Origin: Flavobacterium panacis
GTDB lineage: Bacteria > Bacteroidota > Bacteroidia > Flavobacteriales > Flavobacteriaceae
Length of the DNA stretch: 64,000 bases
Assembly: GCF_024649945.1 (NCBI RefSeq)
Contig: NZ_JANKMS010000002.1
Span: 372,001-436,000, forward strand
Reading direction: 5' to 3'
Both the position numbers and the translations under genes were made by a program. The notes under the pieces were generated by a model that saw nothing but the letters and a program-made list of their open reading frames with translations, searched no databases and was not told the DNA's origin. How positions within the stretch are numbered: the first letter of the stretch is position 1; every line of letters starts with the position of its first letter. Shown here one piece after another: positions 62,616 through 64,000 of this stretch.

Positions 62616-62710
62616 CGTTAGCGCGGATTTGCAATCCGTGCCCGCAAAGATGAGCACGTTCCTCTTCATTGATTCTCTTTGTGGGCACGGATTGCAAATC
62701 CGCGCTAACG
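62616..62710. repeat. REP-like inverted repeat, 35-nt arms
   Basis: The arm CGTTAGCGCGGATTTGCAAT and onward (62616-62650) is complementary to 62676-62710 at 34 of 35 bases, with a 25-base loop. Each arm contains its own GGATTTGCAATCC-type palindrome. GC content is far above the surroundings. The GCGCGGATTTGCAATCCGTG type is one I associate with REP elements mobilised by RAYT transposases in Bacteroidetes; no RAYT gene is present here. Confidence 0.8.
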
Positions 62711-62749
62711 ATTCTAAGAAAGTTTAACTTATTTAAATAAGAAAAATCA

Positions 62750-62757
62750 TATTTTTG
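62750..62757 (+). promoter_or_regulatory. Promoter -7 box of the XRE regulator gene
   Basis: TATTTTTG, 29 bases before the ATG. A second match, TACCTTTG at 62775-62782, would make the mRNA essentially leaderless. Confidence 0.45.
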
Positions 62758-62786
62758 TTTCAGAAAAATTTAAATACCTTTGAAAT

Positions 62787-63185
62787 ATGAGCACAACAAC
62801 AAAACCAAGACATATCGGTAGAAATATCAGCCGAATTAGAGAGCTTAAAGGTATGAAGCAGGAAGCGCTTGCACAAGCAATTGGCTCGAACCAGCAGGCA
62901 ATTTCTATGATTGAAAACAGCGAAAGTGTTGATCAAGAAAAACTTGCCAATATTGCAGAAGCACTTGGTGTTACGGTAGAAGCGATTGAGAATTTTTCTG
63001 AAGAAGCTGTTTTCAATTTTTTCAATAATTTTTACGATCACAGTTCTAGTGCTCAAGGAAGTGGTAACAACAATGTCAATTGCAATTTCAATCCACTTGA
63101 TAAAGTTGTAGAACTTTACGAACGTTTGGTTCAGGCTGAAAAAGACAAAGTGGAGTATTTAGAAAAGTTACTAAAAGGAAAATAA
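62787..63185 (+). CDS. XRE-family helix-turn-helix regulator
   Basis: 132 residues. HTH_3 domain at about residues 9-65 (IGRNISRIRELKGMKQEALAQAIGSNQQAISMIENSE and the following helices). The C-terminal part has a short low-complexity linker (SSSAQGSGNNNVNCN) and a helical tail (VVELYERLVQAEKDKVEYLEKLL) that may form a coiled-coil dimer. Resembles small flavobacterial regulators of accessory regions. Targets unknown. Confidence 0.9.
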   Translation: MSTTTKPRHIGRNISRIRELKGMKQEALAQAIGSNQQAISMIENSESVDQEKLANIAEALGVTVEAIENFSEEAVFNFFNNFYDHSSSAQGSGNNNVNCNFNPLDKVVELYERLVQAEKDKVEYLEKLLKGK

Positions 63186-63264
63186 CTTCCTATAGAATAT
63201 AAATTTATGAAAACACAAATATCTTATGATTTTGTGTTTTTTTTTTAAAACTAAAAACAAAACT

Positions 63265-63600
63265 ATGAAAAAACTAATTCTGCTTTTTTTTATCATTCTG
63301 GTTTCTTTTTCAATCAAAATAAACGCACAAAATGCTCAGTCAATTTTTCTAGATAATCTCGAATCGTTTGAAAGGTTAGCAAAAAATAAAAATGAATCAA
63401 TAAGTTTAAACAAAGTTTATGAAGCTCGAAAGTTTTTAATAGATATTACTGGCATTACTTATAAGATGGAACAACCATTTGATATGCCTGTATTTCCACC
63501 AGATAAAACTATAAAAAAATGGAGATCTTGGTTTGAAAAAAATAAGGATCTCTTATATTATGATGAAAAAGAGAAAGAAGTTAAAGTGATAAAAAAATAA
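63265..63600 (+). CDS. Small exported protein of unknown function
   Basis: 111 residues from the ATG at 63265; an upstream in-frame Met adds 13 residues (MILCFFFKTKNKT) in an AT-rich leader and is less likely. Signal peptide MKKLILLFFIILVSFSIKINAQ, then a charged helical protein with ESFERLAKNKNESISLNKVYEARKFLIDITGITYK, which resembles the short unrecognised proteins often found in flavobacterial accessory regions. No family recognised. Confidence 0.65.
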   Translation: MKKLILLFFIILVSFSIKINAQNAQSIFLDNLESFERLAKNKNESISLNKVYEARKFLIDITGITYKMEQPFDMPVFPPDKTIKKWRSWFEKNKDLLYYDEKEKEVKVIKK

Positions 63601-63640
63601 AAAAACTAATTTTAGCCTACCAAATCAATCCCCAAAACAA

Positions 63641-64000
63641 ATGAAATTCACAATCCCCCTATCAACCCTACTCCTAGTATTTACAACAAATCTATTCAGC
63701 CAAACCATTGCTGATTTAAAACTAAAACCAAAAGAAATTCCTAGAAATTATGCTGTAAGCGACGGAAATATTTGCATTACACCACAAGCTTGTACTTTCT
63801 ATAACGACATTCAAACCTATATTAATATTGTTGGAACTGTAAAAAGTAAAGCCATTCAAAGTTTTAAAAGCAAAGGAGACAGTGGTTCGATCATGTATTT
63901 TGAATTTGAACACGTTTTTAAAGGTGATCGATTCCTGCAAGGTTTACTCTGGGGAAAAGCCGGAGAACCAACAGACGAACATCCAGAAGAATATATTGCA
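63641..64000 (+). CDS. Exported protein of unknown function, cut by the window edge
   Basis: 120 residues are visible from the ATG at 63641, open to the last base. Signal peptide MKFTIPLSTLLLVFTTNLFSQ. The mature part reads DLKLKPKEIPRNYAVSDG, then VGTVKSKAIQSFKSKGDSGSIMYFEFEHVFKGDRFLQGLLWG. The segment VKSKAIQSFKSKGDSGSIMYFEFE looks like the middle of a beta-rich domain. No family recognised. It follows the preceding small exported protein by 40 bases and may be cotranscribed. Confidence 0.6.
   Translation, partial: MKFTIPLSTLLLVFTTNLFSQTIADLKLKPKEIPRNYAVSDGNICITPQACTFYNDIQTYINIVGTVKSKAIQSFKSKGDSGSIMYFEFEHVFKGDRFLQGLLWGKAGEPTDEHPEEYIA

Overview
The window is chromosomal DNA from a Flavobacterium-like member of the Bacteroidetes. 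Several things point there: AT-rich genes; promoters of the TAnnTTTG (-7) type; almost no Shine-Dalgarno sequences; family-typical proteins (monomeric NADP isocitrate dehydrogenase, leucine dehydrogenase, a double-length NusB, a fused cyclophilin-FKBP isomerase, a TonB receptor paired with a DUF4249 lipoprotein, archaemetzincin, PUR/DUF3276, DUF6515, DUF5694); and many intergenic inverted repeats of flavobacterial style. I see no tRNA or rRNA gene, no CRISPR array, no prophage and no intact transposase.

Layout. 1-4.1 kb: a cut-off lipoprotein gene, HMG-CoA lyase, a SatD-DUF3307 pair behind an eight-half-site operator array, and pyrD. 4.4-11 kb: an exported-sulfatase locus (sulfatase, beta-barrel protein, OprO/P-type porin, DUF6515 protein, and a formylglycine-generating enzyme that keeps both active-site cysteines). 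11-22 kb: peptidase T, YdeI-like protein, yajC, nusB, leucine dehydrogenase, ABC exporter, PUR protein, three alpha/beta hydrolases, a tRNA-binding protein and a thioredoxin-fold protein. 22-29 kb: a possible structured small RNA, a Rnk/GreA-like protein, a cytochrome c lipoprotein, the fused isomerase, an MFS transporter, and a reverse-strand run of cupin, archaemetzincin, Tat-exported TIM-barrel protein, FMN reductase and lipoprotein. 29-39.6 kb: trmD, rplS, icd, TonB receptor plus DUF4249, GyrI-like, DinB-like, RidA, thiamine pyrophosphokinase, a Flavo-1-like RNA and rlmF. 39.6-51.4 kb: uvrB, a dipeptide epimerase/aminotransferase pair, DUF1456, a LytS/LytR-type two-component system, duplicated DUF5694 genes and a small Cys-rich membrane protein. 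51.5-64 kb: sucC, gltB, gltD, lysA, then an accessory stretch with an EF-hand lipoprotein, a second lysA 3' end, REP-like repeats, an XRE regulator and two small exported proteins, the last cut by the window edge.

Core metabolism here centres on nitrogen and amino acids (gltBD, lysA, leucine dehydrogenase, HMG-CoA lyase, peptidase T) and the TCA cycle (icd, sucC). In several places the spacing between promoter and ATG shows that the longest reading frame starts too early (pepT, rlmF, gltB, lysA); I moved those starts. The most unusual items are (1) a strictly 14-bp-phased array of alternating TATTAC/GTAATA half-sites in front of satD, (2) a second lysA 3' end plus terminator about 1.46 kb downstream, whose internal coding differences are all silent third-position changes and which flanks a lipoprotein gene, (3) a matryoshka of three different inverted-repeat families between gltD and lysA, (4) a likely gene-conversion tract between the DUF5694 paralogues, and (5) a promoter-driven structured RNA or small ORF upstream of the Rnk-like gene.
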